Source: Nocardia tenerifensis NBRC 101015
Lineage (GTDB): Bacteria > Actinomycetota > Actinomycetes > Mycobacteriales > Mycobacteriaceae
DNA length: 64,000 bases
NCBI RefSeq assembly: GCF_000308715.1
Contig: NZ_BAGH01000036.1
Coordinates: forward strand, 56,447 to 120,446
Reading direction: 5' to 3'
The first letter of the stretch is position 1; every line of letters starts with the position of its first letter. This document shows, piece by piece, positions 16,403-25,115 of the stretch. The translations under genes and the position numbers were made by a program. The notes under the pieces were generated by a model. The model saw only the letters and a program-made list of their open reading frames with translations. It was not told where the DNA came from and did no database searches.

Positions 16403-16410
16403 ACCGGTGG

Positions 16411-16442
16411 CGGGAGGTCGGTTTCGGGTAACCGACCTCCCG
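16411..16442. terminator. Strong hairpin after ptrB
   Basis: Perfect 13-bp stem CGGGAGGTCGGTT (16411-16423) / AACCGACCTCCCG (16430-16442), loop 6 nt. It can serve ptrB and the convergent toxin gene. Confidence 0.75.
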
Positions 16443-16489
16443 TTCACGCTCAAATCCTCTCTATCACGGGCATTCGACAGGAATGCAAG

Positions 16490-16885
16490 CTATTCCTTGC
16501 CGGGCATCGCGACTGGCAGCCCTAGTTGGTGGGCAACATCCGCCATCTGGTCGTCGTAGGTGACCAATGCGAGTAGCTCTCGCTCCAGTTGCATTGCACT
16601 GGCCAGGTGAATCGCGTCCGCAGACTTCATCCGTCGAGGCAAGTACGTGGCAAGGTCGCAAATGCGATCCGTCACCGGAATTTTCGCGTACCGGTTATCC
16701 AGATCTCGCATCAGGCCGGGGTAGTCACCGTAATCGGCGCATCCGCGTACTGATTCGACAAATCCGATAACACTGGTGGCCAATCTGGCAGACAGGTTTC
16801 GCTTCATGTACGCACTGAGCGCCCGTGCGGGCGGCCGTCCGGTCGTCTCGGTAACGATCGCGGATGCGTCCAGGTAGAGGATCAC
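16490..16885 (-). CDS. VapC-like PIN-domain toxin
   Basis: A 131-residue PIN ribonuclease. Acidic active-site residues are visible: Asp6 (ILYLDASAI), Glu44 (FVESVR), Asp90 (KSADAIHLA) and Asp111/112 (TYDDQM). These coordinate Mg2+ for RNA cleavage. The ATG overlaps the antitoxin stop by 4 nt, the usual toxin-antitoxin layout. The set looks intact and probably active. The RNA target is unknown. Confidence 0.92.
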   Translation of the reverse strand: MILYLDASAIVTETTGRPPARALSAYMKRNLSARLATSVIGFVESVRGCADYGDYPGLMRDLDNRYAKIPVTDRICDLATYLPRRMKSADAIHLASAMQLERELLALVTYDDQMADVAHQLGLPVAMPGKE

Positions 16886-17280
16886 TGCTCCGGCTCATTC
16901 GGCTCGTCGCCGTACGCTGCTCGGTTGGCCTCCCATGGATCCTCTCCACGCCCGAGCCGTCGTAGCAAATCTTCTCGCTGTTCTTCCTCCTTTTTTCGTC
17001 GTCCCCACGCTGCATCGCCGGCTACGTGGTCGACTTTCACGTCCTTGTATAAATTGTCGAAATGGTCGAGCATCTCGCCGACGGTCTTCGCACCGCCCGG
17101 CGGCGGGATGATCACTCCGTGTGCCACCAGCCTGTCGTAGGTGCTCATCTCGTCGGCTGGCGGCGCGAGAATCGCAATGGTTTTACCGTGCTTGGTCACT
17201 TCGATCGTTTCCCCCTGCTCCACTTCGGCAAGTATCGCGCTCGGGTTGTAAGAGAACTCTCTGACAGAAACAGTCCGCAT
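16882..17280 (-). CDS. Phd/YefM-type antitoxin
   Basis: A 132-residue antitoxin. MRTVSVREFSYNPSAILAEV and GETIEVTKHGKTIAIL are the N-terminal Phd/YefM DNA-binding fold (residues 1-52). The C-terminal half is charged and would wrap around the toxin. It is longer than most antitoxins of this type (70-90 aa), with a Lys/Glu/Arg-rich tail. GGGGAG sits 9 nt before the ATG. It is coupled to the downstream vapC-like gene by ATGA overlap. Confidence 0.88.
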   Translation of the reverse strand: MRTVSVREFSYNPSAILAEVEQGETIEVTKHGKTIAILAPPADEMSTYDRLVAHGVIIPPPGGAKTVGEMLDHFDNLYKDVKVDHVAGDAAWGRRKKEEEQREDLLRRLGRGEDPWEANRAAYGDEPNEPEQ

Positions 17281-17344
17281 TCGAATAATCTCCCCTCGAT
17301 CGGGAGTCCCACGGGTTGAATCGGCGAGTGCCGCACCCGGATAC

Positions 17345-17375
17345 GTACCTACACGAGAGTACAACGTGTAGGCAC
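17345..17375. promoter_or_regulatory. Candidate toxin-antitoxin operator
   Basis: Inverted repeat with perfect core CCTACACG (17348-17355) / CGTGTAGG (17365-17372) and 9-nt spacer, 65 bp upstream of the antitoxin ATG. On the minus strand TTGTAC and TANNNT-like hexamers overlap it, so an autoregulatory site is likely. Confidence 0.55.
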
Positions 17376-17474
17376 AACGCGGAAGCGGATTTCGCGAGAA
17401 TATGTGCGGCGGTGTTCGTCGCGCCGTCACCCGGCCAGCACGCCGAGTACATCTGGCCCTGGCACCGTTGGTTC

Positions 17475-18176
17475 ATGAACGCTGAGCTGGTCGTATCGGT
17501 CTCCGGGATCAGGGACACCACTCGGAACGCGGCGATCGAGTTCGCCGCCGAGATGGACCGGCGCGGTGTGCCGCTGTCGCTGCTCGTCGCGCCCCGGCTG
17601 AAGGGCAAGTACCGGCTGGTCGAGGATCCCGCGACGCAGGCGTGGCTGCGCGGGCGCCGGGCCCGCGGCGACGCGATCGTGTTGCACGGCTACGACCAGG
17701 CGGCGACCAAGTCGCGCAGGGCCGAATTCGCCACGCTGCCAAGGCATGAGGCGCGGCTGCGGCTCACCGCGGCGGATCGGGTGATGGAGCGGGTGGAGCT
17801 GCGTACCCGGCTGTTCGCGGCGCCGCGCTGGGACGCGTCCGCGGGCGCGATCGAGGCGCTGCCCGAGGTCGGCTTCCGGGTCGCACTCGGGCTGACCTCC
17901 ATCCTGGACCTGGAACACAATGTGGCGCAGAAGGTTCGGGTGTACGGCATCGGCGAGGGCTTCCGCGCCGAACCCTGGTGGTGCCGGGCGCTGGTGATGG
18001 GCGCCGCGCGAACCGCACGCCGCGGCGGCCTGCTCCGCCTCGCGGTATCGGCCGCGCAACTAGAACGTTCCGGCCCCCGCCAAGCCATGCTCGACGCCGT
18101 CGACCTGGCCCTGTTCCACGGCGCGACCGGCGCCGTCTACCGCTGGGAGCCACCCGCCATCGCACGCGCGGCCTAG
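17475..18176 (+). CDS. DUF2334 family protein (deacetylase-like)
   Basis: A 233-residue protein starting MNAELVVSVSGIRDTTR. The SVSGIRD opening, the GVPLSLLVAPRLKG strand (about 35-48) and IVLHGYD (about 71-77) fit DUF2334, a group related to polysaccharide deacetylases. HGYD would supply a metal ligand. No signal peptide is seen, so it is probably cytoplasmic. The frame is open upstream, but the added part overlaps the toxin-antitoxin promoter and is unlike the family. It is divergent from the antitoxin. Confidence 0.75.
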   Translation: MNAELVVSVSGIRDTTRNAAIEFAAEMDRRGVPLSLLVAPRLKGKYRLVEDPATQAWLRGRRARGDAIVLHGYDQAATKSRRAEFATLPRHEARLRLTAADRVMERVELRTRLFAAPRWDASAGAIEALPEVGFRVALGLTSILDLEHNVAQKVRVYGIGEGFRAEPWWCRALVMGAARTARRGGLLRLAVSAAQLERSGPRQAMLDAVDLALFHGATGAVYRWEPPAIARAA

Positions 18177-18194
18177 TCCGCCGCGAGCCGACAG

Positions 18195-18692
18195 GCTCTG
18201 CCACATGCCGCGGTGCGCCGCCAGGCACGAACGGCGCTGCCACACGCGGACTGGTATTGCCGCGCGTCGACGACACTGTGGGTGCTGCCAGGCACCGACG
18301 GGCCCTGCCGTCCGCTGCCCGGTGCTGCCGAGGTATCGACCGTACCGCCGAGTGCCGCCCGGCCAGTGCTGTCGCGTGCCGACCGGGACTGCTGTGTATC
18401 GCACGGTGCTGCCGCGCACCGATCGGCATTGCTACGCACCGATCGGCGCTGCCTTGCGTCGCCCGGCACTGCCACGCGCGGACCGGTGCTGCCGCGCATC
18501 GACCAGTACTGCTGCGCATCGCCCGGCACTGCCACGCATCGCCCGGTATTGCTGCGTGCTGGCCGGTGCCGCCGCGCGTCGCCCGGCACTGTCGCGCGCC
18601 GACCGGTGCTGCCGGGTACCGACAAGCGCTGCCGCGTGCCGACCGGGGACTGCCCGCAGCTGACCAGTGCTGCTGCGGGCAGCCGGCGCCGC
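18195..18692 (+). repeat. Degenerate 20-nt tandem repeat array, about 25 units
   Basis: From just after the DUF2334 stop, the sequence is built of 20-nt units close to GTGCTGCCGCGCATCGACCG. The period is broken only by an 8-nt insert near 18275 and a 4-nt insert near 18363. Purine/pyrimidine changes are common at fixed positions (G/A at 3, C/T at 8 and 13), while CTGC at 4-7 and CG near 16-17 persist. Twenty is not a multiple of three, so no single reading frame is favoured and several are open on both strands by composition alone. It is probably non-coding. The rest of 18177-18866 shows no gene. Confidence 0.8.
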
Positions 18693-18866
18693 CGCTCGTG
18701 AATGGCGTAGGCGGGCGACGCACGCCGGTAAGTCGGGCGACACGGACTGCACGGTCGACTAGATTTCACGTGTTGAACCAGCCGGGGCGCCGGAGTGCGC
18801 TCGGCAGGCCTGACATCCGGGTGCGCGACATGGGGCGCGACGACACGAAGAAGTGAGGCGCTGGCA

Positions 18867-20243
18867 ATGACCGACGATTCCCGCACCGCCGAGCTGCGCG
18901 CGAAGGTGGCCGCGCTCATGCCGCAGGCGAAAACCGATCTGACGCAGCTGGTTTCGTTCAAGTCGGTGGCCGACGCGCGCCAGTTCCCGCCGTCGGAGTG
19001 TGAGCGGGCGGCGCAGTGGGTGGCGGACGCGTTCGTCGCGGCCGGGCTGACCAGGGCCGGGCTGCACGAGACCCCGGACGGCAGCAAGGCCGTCATCGCC
19101 GCGCGCCCGGCGCCGCCCGGAGCGCCGACGGTCCTGCTGTACTGCCACTACGACGTGCAGCCGCCGCTGGACAGCGCGGCCTGGCGCACGCCGGTGTGGG
19201 AGCTGACCGAGCAGGACGGCCGCTGGTACGGCCGGGGCAGCGCCGACTGCAAGGGCAATATCGTGATGCACCTGACCGCGCTGCGCGCACTGGGTCCGGA
19301 ACTGCCGCTCGGCGTCATGGTGGTCGCCGAGGGCTCCGAGGAGCAGGGCACCGGCGGGCTGGAGCGCTTCGTCGAGGCCAACCCGGACCTCTTGCGGGCC
19401 GACGCCATCCTGATCGGGGACTGCGGAAACTTCGCCGCGGGCGTGCCGACGCTGACGGAGACGTTGCGCGGCAACGTGAATGTCGTCGTCACCGTCCGAA
19501 CCCTCGCCAGCTCTTTGCATTCCGGCATGTTCGGCGGCGCGGCCCCGGACGCGCTCGCCGCGCTGATCCACCTGCTCGCCACGCTGCGCGACGAGCACGG
19601 CAACACCACGGTGGCCGGGCTGCCCAACGATCAGCGCTGGACCGGCGTGCAGTACCCGCCGGAGCAGTTCCGCACCGACGCGGGCGTGCTGGGCGAGGTC
19701 GAGCTGCTGGGCGACGGCACCGTCTCCGACATGCTCTGGGCGCGACCGGCTTTGACCGTGCTCGGCATCGACGCCCCGCCGGTGGTCGGCTCGGCCGCGG
19801 CCGTCCAGGCCTCCGCGCGCGCCAGACTCAACCTGCGCATTCCGCCCGGCACGGACCCGGAGCAGGCACGCAAGGCGCTGGTCGCGCACCTCGAGGCGAA
19901 CACGCCGTGGCAGGCCGAGCTCACCGTCGAACTGGAGGGCACCGGCGCGCCGTTCCGCTCCCGCACCGGCGGCCCGGCGCGCGCCGCGATGGAGGCCGCG
20001 CTGGCGGCGTCGTACGGTCGCCCCGCCACGACGCAGGGGCAGGGCGGGTCGATTCCGCTGTGCAACGTCTTCGCCGACACCTACCCCGACGCCGAGATCA
20101 TGCTGCTCGGCGTCGAGGAGCCGGCGTGCCTGATCCACGCCCCCAACGAGAGCGTGGATCCCGCCGAGATCGAGCATATGGCGCTGGCCGAAGCCCTGTT
20201 CCTGTCGAGCTACGCCGAGCGGTCGAGCAAGTCGCCCGGATAA
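18867..20243 (+). CDS. M20 family metallopeptidase (dipeptidase)
   Basis: A 458-residue peptidase. Zinc ligands appear as H94 and D96 in YCHYDVQPP, Asp in GRGSADCKG (about 129), the Glu pair in AEGSEEQG (about 152-155) and the C-terminal His in ACLIHAPNE (about 430). A lid/dimer domain lies between about 190 and 350. It resembles dipeptidases of the CNDP group, with a role in peptide turnover. ATG 18867 is chosen because GAGG precedes it by about 8 nt and the upstream in-frame extension reaches into the repeat-adjacent spacer. Confidence 0.92.
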   Translation: MTDDSRTAELRAKVAALMPQAKTDLTQLVSFKSVADARQFPPSECERAAQWVADAFVAAGLTRAGLHETPDGSKAVIAARPAPPGAPTVLLYCHYDVQPPLDSAAWRTPVWELTEQDGRWYGRGSADCKGNIVMHLTALRALGPELPLGVMVVAEGSEEQGTGGLERFVEANPDLLRADAILIGDCGNFAAGVPTLTETLRGNVNVVVTVRTLASSLHSGMFGGAAPDALAALIHLLATLRDEHGNTTVAGLPNDQRWTGVQYPPEQFRTDAGVLGEVELLGDGTVSDMLWARPALTVLGIDAPPVVGSAAAVQASARARLNLRIPPGTDPEQARKALVAHLEANTPWQAELTVELEGTGAPFRSRTGGPARAAMEAALAASYGRPATTQGQGGSIPLCNVFADTYPDAEIMLLGVEEPACLIHAPNESVDPAEIEHMALAEALFLSSYAERSSKSPG

Positions 20244-20244
20244 C

Positions 20245-20889
20245 TCAGAACTCCCGCTGGTCTTCCGGCTCGATGACGGTGAATTCCGTTCCGGCGGGCC
20301 CCATCTCGGAAAGCCGGCCGAAGTAGACGCCCTGCGCCTCCGGCGCGATGATCCCGTAGTGGATGGGCAGGGCGCTGCGCGGCGACACCGCGCGCAGGTA
20401 GTCCACCGCCTCGCTGATCTTCATCCACGGCGCGACCGAGGGGAGCGCGAGCACGCCGACGCGGACCGGCGGCACCCACAGCGAGTCGCCGGGGTGCACC
20501 AGCTGCGCCGGATCGTCGGCGGTGCCCAGCTGGAACACGGTGTTGTCGACCACCGGGAGTTCCGGGTGGATCACCGCGTGCCGACCGCCGCCGCCGGTGA
20601 TCCGCAGCTCGCCGAGGTCGAGCACGTTGCCCGCGTGCACCGCCTCCCACCGGCCGCCGCGCTGCTGCGCGGTCTGCGGATCCGACAGCAGCCGGGCGTC
20701 GGGGTTGGCGTCGATCAGGGCCTCGATCCGGTTCGGATCGATGTGGTCGGGATGCTGGTGGGTGATCGCGATGGCGTCCAGGTCGGTGAGCCCCTCGAAA
20801 CCGTGCGAGAAGGTGCCCGGGTCGAACAGCACCTTCTTGCCGTTGAGCTCGACGAGCAGACAGGAGTGGCCGAAGTGAGCTATGCGCAT
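20245..20889 (-). CDS. MBL-fold metal-dependent hydrolase (UlaG-like)
   Basis: A 214-residue metallo-beta-lactamase-fold protein starting MRIAHFGHSCLLVELNGKKV. The metal motif THQHPDHID has H44, H46, D48 and H49. A later metal ligand would be His in LPIHYGI (about 181). The GHSC start is characteristic of the UlaG/YhfI-like branch; substrate unknown. The stop lies 1 bp from that of the convergent M20 gene. Confidence 0.88.
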   Translation of the reverse strand: MRIAHFGHSCLLVELNGKKVLFDPGTFSHGFEGLTDLDAIAITHQHPDHIDPNRIEALIDANPDARLLSDPQTAQQRGGRWEAVHAGNVLDLGELRITGGGGRHAVIHPELPVVDNTVFQLGTADDPAQLVHPGDSLWVPPVRVGVLALPSVAPWMKISEAVDYLRAVSPRSALPIHYGIIAPEAQGVYFGRLSEMGPAGTEFTVIEPEDQREF

Positions 20890-21020
20890 TCCGCCATGCT
20901 ATTGCCGGGGGCGGAGCCGGGGCACGCGCGGCGAGATTTGGCCGACCCCGCGGACGCCGCGGGCAACGAGCACAACTACGCTGCTCAAGTAACCCCCCAC
21001 CACCACATGAGGAGCAACGC

Positions 21021-21257
21021 GTGGCACGAGTCGTGGTCGAGGTGATGCCGAAGGCCGAGATCCTGGACCCCCAGGGACAGGCCATCGTCGGCGCGCTCCC
21101 CCGCCTGGGATTCGAGGGCATCTCGGATGTACGGCAGGGCAAGCGATTCGAACTCGACGTCGACGACAGTGTCGGTGACGCCGAGCTCGAGCAGATCGCG
21201 GAGTCGCTGCTGTGCAACACCGTCATCGAGGAGTGGAAGGTGACCCGCCTGCCATGA
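21021..21257 (+). CDS. purS: Phosphoribosylformylglycinamidine synthase subunit PurS
   Basis: A 78-residue small subunit that holds PurL and PurQ together in the three-part FGAM synthetase of Gram-positive bacteria. The sequence [20 protein letters not shown] and the closing NTVIEEW are typical. GAGGAG lies 6 nt before the GTG start. The TGA overlaps the ATG of purQ by 4 nt. The partner purL is at 34.2 kb, about 13 kb away. Confidence 0.95.
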   Translation: MARVVVEVMPKAEILDPQGQAIVGALPRLGFEGISDVRQGKRFELDVDDSVGDAELEQIAESLLCNTVIEEWKVTRLP

Positions 21258-21931
21258 CCGCCCGTATCGGAGTCATCACGTTTCCGGGCACGCTCGACGA
21301 TGTCGACGCGGCGCGGGCGGTCCGCCTGGCCGGCGCCGAAGCGGTCGACCTGTGGCACGCCGACGCCGACCTGAAGCAGGTCGACGCCGTGATCGTGCCC
21401 GGCGGCTTCTCCTACGGTGACTACCTGCGCGCCGGCGCCATCGCCCGGTTCGCGCCGGTGATGGGCGAGGTCGTGCGCGGCGCGCGCAACGGCCTGCCGG
21501 TGCTCGGCATCTGCAACGGCTTCCAGGTGCTGTGCGAGGCCGGGTTGCTGCCCGGCGCGCTCACCCGCAACGAGGGGCTGCACTTCATCTGCCGCGACGA
21601 GTGGCTGCGGGTCGAGTCGGCCTCGACGGCGTGGACCTCGCGGTACGAGCCCGGCGCTCAGATCCTGGTCCCGTTGAAGTCCGGCGAGGGCCGCTTCCAG
21701 GCCTCGACCGCCGTGCTCGACGAGTTGGAGGGCGAGGGCCGGGTGGTCTTCCGCTACGCGGGCGACAACCCGAACGGCTCGCAGCGCGGCATCGCGGGCA
21801 TCGCCTCCGCCGACGGCCGCGTCGTCGGCCTCATGCCGCATCCCGAACACGCGACCGAGGCGCTCACCGGGCCGAGCGACGACGGGCTCGGCCTGTTCCT
21901 CTCGGTGCTGGACACCCTGGTCTCCGCGTAA
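21254..21931 (+). CDS. purQ: Phosphoribosylformylglycinamidine synthase subunit PurQ
   Basis: A 225-residue class I glutamine amidotransferase that supplies ammonia to PurL. The nucleophile is Cys87 in VLGICNGFQ; His and Glu of the triad lie in MPHPEH (about 196-201). The start overlaps purS (ATGA). It is followed by a nested hairpin. The overlap with purS and the family length leave no doubt. Confidence 0.97.
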   Translation: MTARIGVITFPGTLDDVDAARAVRLAGAEAVDLWHADADLKQVDAVIVPGGFSYGDYLRAGAIARFAPVMGEVVRGARNGLPVLGICNGFQVLCEAGLLPGALTRNEGLHFICRDEWLRVESASTAWTSRYEPGAQILVPLKSGEGRFQASTAVLDELEGEGRVVFRYAGDNPNGSQRGIAGIASADGRVVGLMPHPEHATEALTGPSDDGLGLFLSVLDTLVSA

Positions 21932-21936
21932 TCGCC

Positions 21937-21985
21937 TGAGCCGCATGTTCTTTCTGCCCTCGGGCACGAAAGGGCGTGCGGCTCA
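21937..21985. terminator. Nested hairpin after purQ
   Basis: Outer 9-bp stem TGAGCCGCA (21937-21945) / TGCGGCTCA (21977-21985) encloses an inner TGCCC/GGGCA stem. It lies between convergent genes and overlaps the stop of the minus-strand gene. Confidence 0.6.
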
Positions 21986-23059
21986 AGTGATTCTGGCGAC
22001 GATGTCGAACTCGACTCCGTTCGCGCGGGCGATATAGCCGTGCTGGATGGCCTGGTTGCCCTGGAAGGCGCGGGGCCCGCCGGGCGTCTCCAGCAGCACG
22101 CCGTGATCGATCGCGCCGAGCACGTCGGGTACCCGCAGCGAGCCGACCGCGTGCGCGAGCCCGGCCAGCGTGTGGACGGCCTCGTAGGTCATATTGCTGA
22201 AACTGGTCAGCGCGGGCGCGAATTCGCCGTGCAGCCTGCGATAGCGATCGACCCGGCTGCGGCCGTCCGGCGACTGCTCATCGATGAAGAAGCTGGACGC
22301 GACGTAGAAGTTGTGGTTGGCGCCCGGACCGGCGGCCAGCAGCACGTTCTCGTCGGCGGCGGGGCTGATCCGCAGTTGTTCGGCCGCGCGTCCGGTCGCG
22401 GCGAACTGCCGGTTGAACCGGGACACGTCCGCGCCGACCATCAAGATCACAACGCCGTCGGCCTTGTCCAGCGCGGGGTGCGACAGGAAGTCGCCGAAAT
22501 CGGGTGCGCCGAGCGGCACGTACCGCTCCAGCACGATGTCGCCAGGGTCGGCGAGGCTGTTGCGGATCGCCTTGACCGACTCCCTCGGCCAGATGTAGTC
22601 GTTGCCGATGATCGCCCAGCGCCGCACGCCGTGCTCGCGCGCGAGCCAGCGCAGCGCGGGCAGTGTCTGACCGGCGGGGTGCTCGCCGAGCATCAATACC
22701 CCCGGAAGCTCGTCGGGCAGACCCTCGTGCCCGGTCGCGAACAGATACGGCACCCGGCTCGCGGCCGCCCTGGCGACCACCCGGCGGACCGCGGAGGTGT
22801 GCCAGCCGGTGATCGCGTCCACCATGCCCGTCGCGAGCAGCGCGGAGACCTCGTTCGCCACCTCATGGGGCGGCCGGCCGCCATCGATATTCGTAGTACG
22901 AATTTCGCGTCCGAGAATTCCTGTGCCACGGTTGATTTCGGCGACGGCGAGGGAAATCGCCGCGTCGCAGGAGGGAGCCACGATACCGCCAGGTCCCTGC
23001 ATCGGGACTATGTTCAGGATCTCGATAGTGCCCTCTGGGCTCTCGCCGAACGCCGGCAT
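21983..23059 (-). CDS. AmiC-like substrate-binding protein without signal peptide
   Basis: A 358-residue type I periplasmic-binding fold of the urea/short-chain-amide group. Typical segments are MQGPGGIVAPSCDAAISLAV (about 20-39), AVAEINRGTGILGR (about 38-51) and the inter-lobe WAIIGNDYIWPRES (about 147-160). The mature fold starts almost at residue 12 and no signal peptide or lipobox precedes it, so it should stay in the cytoplasm, like AmiC, which senses amides and controls the antiterminator AmiR. No permease genes are next to it. It is divergent from a MarR regulator, which suggests a sensing role. This is inference. Confidence 0.75.
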   Translation of the reverse strand: MPAFGESPEGTIEILNIVPMQGPGGIVAPSCDAAISLAVAEINRGTGILGREIRTTNIDGGRPPHEVANEVSALLATGMVDAITGWHTSAVRRVVARAAASRVPYLFATGHEGLPDELPGVLMLGEHPAGQTLPALRWLAREHGVRRWAIIGNDYIWPRESVKAIRNSLADPGDIVLERYVPLGAPDFGDFLSHPALDKADGVVILMVGADVSRFNRQFAATGRAAEQLRISPAADENVLLAAGPGANHNFYVASSFFIDEQSPDGRSRVDRYRRLHGEFAPALTSFSNMTYEAVHTLAGLAHAVGSLRVPDVLGAIDHGVLLETPGGPRAFQGNQAIQHGYIARANGVEFDIVARIT

Positions 23060-23109
23060 TCGGTACTCTTCTTCTCGTTAGAGCGAATTTATGGCAGGCA
23101 GGAATAACA

Positions 23110-23541
23110 ATGACGACCATTGTAAGCGGATATTCGACGCTGCATGGTGCGCTGCGTGCCGCGGAGCGCGGTTGGCTGCGTCACTTGGACGCCGCGCTGT
23201 GTGCCAGGCAGCTCACACCCGACCAGTGGTCGATGTTGTCGAATCTGTCCAGCGAGACCGGCATCACCATGAGCGAGCTCGCGACCAGGTCACAGCTCGC
23301 GCCGTCGTCGGCGACCCGGCACGCGGACTACCTGGCCGAGCGCGGTCTGATCTTTCGGCTCGCCGCGCAGGACGATCGTCGGCGGATCCTGATCGGGTTG
23401 AGCAGGCTCGGCGCCGAACTGGTCGCCTCGGTGCGGGCCGAGGAGGCGCGGGCCGAGCAGGAACTGCGATCCCGGATAGGTGCGCGCCGCTACTCCGATC
23501 TGATGCGGCTACTCGAACTCGTCTCCGCAAACCCGGAGTAG
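23110..23541 (+). CDS. MarR family transcriptional regulator
   Basis: A 143-residue regulator with the winged-helix core at about residues 35-105: QWSMLSNLSSETGITMSELA, then APSSATRHADYLAERGLI, then the wing AAQDDRRRILIGLS. N- and C-terminal helices form the dimer. AGGAA precedes the ATG. It shares a roughly 50-bp divergent promoter region with the binding-protein gene and probably controls both. Confidence 0.9.
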   Translation: MTTIVSGYSTLHGALRAAERGWLRHLDAALCARQLTPDQWSMLSNLSSETGITMSELATRSQLAPSSATRHADYLAERGLIFRLAAQDDRRRILIGLSRLGAELVASVRAEEARAEQELRSRIGARRYSDLMRLLELVSANPE

Positions 23542-23614
23542 TAAATTCATCCGACGATTTCCGGATATTACGGAGCAATCGGACGCGCATCGTCTTTTCG
23601 CACGGTCGAGCCGA

Positions 23615-23893
23615 ATGAATGTGGCTGACCGTCATAGCAATTCGATTGCGGTGCGCACGTGCGTAGCTCCCCGAGTCGGAAAGTGGTGTCCGGTGCGATT
23701 GCCGGGTTCATCGTGGCATGGCGCACTGACGGCCGCGGTGGCGGTCTGCTTCGTCTCCGGTGTGATCGTGGCGCCGTCGTCCGCCGTGGTCGGTACGGGC
23801 CGCCACCTCCAGCTCGATCGAGAGACGCACGCGGCGATCGACACCTTTCTCGATCGGATAGGACCCGTAACGCGTCGTGCCGGTACGCGCTGA
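23615..23893 (+). CDS. Possible small secreted protein
   Basis: A 92-codon frame with a basic N-terminus and a hydrophobic stretch WHGALTAAVAVCFVSGVIV (about 34-52) followed by APSSA, like a late signal peptide or one membrane helix. The ribosome site is poor and no homologue is known to me, so it may be spurious. It fills most of the 460-bp gap between the MarR and mycolyltransferase genes, where nothing else is evident. Confidence 0.3.
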   Translation: MNVADRHSNSIAVRTCVAPRVGKWCPVRLPGSSWHGALTAAVAVCFVSGVIVAPSSAVVGTGRHLQLDRETHAAIDTFLDRIGPVTRRAGTR

Positions 23894-24002
23894 ATCGGTG
23901 AAATCCGCAGGAACAGAAGGATTCCGGGTTATGCATGGTCAGTGTCGCATGCGGGTGTGTCGTTGCCTCGATAAGCAACCACCATGGTCGATGCTGATGC
24001 GC

Positions 24003-25115
24003 ATGAAATCGACTTACCCAAGCGCAGCAGGTCGATCCCGGGTAACGTTCGTCGCCGGGACCGCGGTCGCGGGACTGCTTGTCGGTGTTTTCGCCGGATT
24101 CGGCGCGGTGTCGGCTTCAGCGGATCCGGGGGCGCCACGGATTTCTACCGACGCGGTATCCGCGGATGGTTCGCGTATTACCGAGGTCGCGCGGATCGAC
24201 GAGCACAGCATCAGGCTCCAGGTGCACTCCTCGGCAATGGACAAAACCTTTCCGGTGGAGGTCGTCCGCCCGGCGGATACCTCCAGCCCGCGGCCGACGC
24301 TGTATCTGCTGAACGGCGCCGACGGCGGTGAAGGACTGGCGTCGTGGCAGGTGCAAACCGATATTCCGAAGTTCATGGCGGACAAGAACGCCAACCTCGT
24401 CATTCCGGTGGGCGGGCCGTTCAGCTACTACGCGGACTGGATCAAAGACGATCCGGTACTCGGGCGCAACAAATGGAAGACCTACCTGACCGAAGAGCTG
24501 CCGCCGCTGATCGATGCGGCGCTCGGCGCCAATGGTGTTAATGCGATCGCGGGAATCTCCACCGCGGGCACCACCGTGCTGACGATGCCCATCGCCAAGC
24601 CCGGCCTCTACAAGGCCGCTGCCGCCTATAGCGGCTGCGCGCAGACCAGCGACAAACTCGGCACGGCCTTCGTGAAGTCGGTGGTCGGCACGGGCGGGGG
24701 CAATGCGGAGAACATGTGGGGTCCCCCCGATTCGCCCGAGTGGCTGGCGAACGACGCCTATACCAACGCGGAGAAGCTGCGCGGGCTCGATCTGTACTTG
24801 TCCTCGGGCGATGGAAGTCCCGGCAAATACGACACGGTCGCGGGCCGGGCCGAACAGCTCGGCGGCGGGCGGACGCAAATCGACGGGGACGACAATCAGC
24901 TCGGCGTCGAGACATTGATCAATCAGATCGCCGTCGGCGGCGTGATCGAGGCCGTCACGAACTTCTGTACCCGCAACATGCAGCAGCGGCTGGATTCGCT
25001 CGGTATTCCGGCGACCTTCCACTACGCCTCGGGCACGCATTCCTGGGGCTATTGGCAGGACGAGTTCAAACGGTCCTGGCCGTTCCTCTCGAAGAGCATG
25101 GGTTTGTCGCAGTAA
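24003..25115 (+). CDS. Antigen-85-like mycolyltransferase / esterase
   Basis: A 370-residue exported protein. A signal peptide covers about residues 1-40 (hydrophobic core TAVAGLLVGVFAGFGAV, ending ASA-DPG). The mature alpha/beta hydrolase shows YLLNGADGG (about 101-109), nucleophile Ser186 in AGISTAGTT and the Ag85 hallmark GTHSWGYW with catalytic His near 346. Such enzymes move mycolic acids onto trehalose, arabinogalactan or proteins at the cell surface, so the host makes mycolates. ATGs at 23991 and 24003 are both plausible. It stands near a methyltransferase and two hydrophobic micropeptides. Confidence 0.88.
   Translation: MKSTYPSAAGRSRVTFVAGTAVAGLLVGVFAGFGAVSASADPGAPRISTDAVSADGSRITEVARIDEHSIRLQVHSSAMDKTFPVEVVRPADTSSPRPTLYLLNGADGGEGLASWQVQTDIPKFMADKNANLVIPVGGPFSYYADWIKDDPVLGRNKWKTYLTEELPPLIDAALGANGVNAIAGISTAGTTVLTMPIAKPGLYKAAAAYSGCAQTSDKLGTAFVKSVVGTGGGNAENMWGPPDSPEWLANDAYTNAEKLRGLDLYLSSGDGSPGKYDTVAGRAEQLGGGRTQIDGDDNQLGVETLINQIAVGGVIEAVTNFCTRNMQQRLDSLGIPATFHYASGTHSWGYWQDEFKRSWPFLSKSMGLSQ

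Noticed and set aside
14387..16453. 688-codon minus-strand frame opposite ptrB
   Set aside because: The ptrB frame has all S9 motifs; the antisense translation is compositionally biased and has no domain.
18195..18692. CRISPR array
   Set aside because: Units are contiguous and degenerate, with no unique spacers and no cas genes nearby.
17978..19096. Several open frames on both strands across the 20-nt repeats
   Set aside because: They are open only because the repeat units contain no stop codons in most frames. The period of 20 rotates the frame, and none has a ribosome site or recognisable domain.
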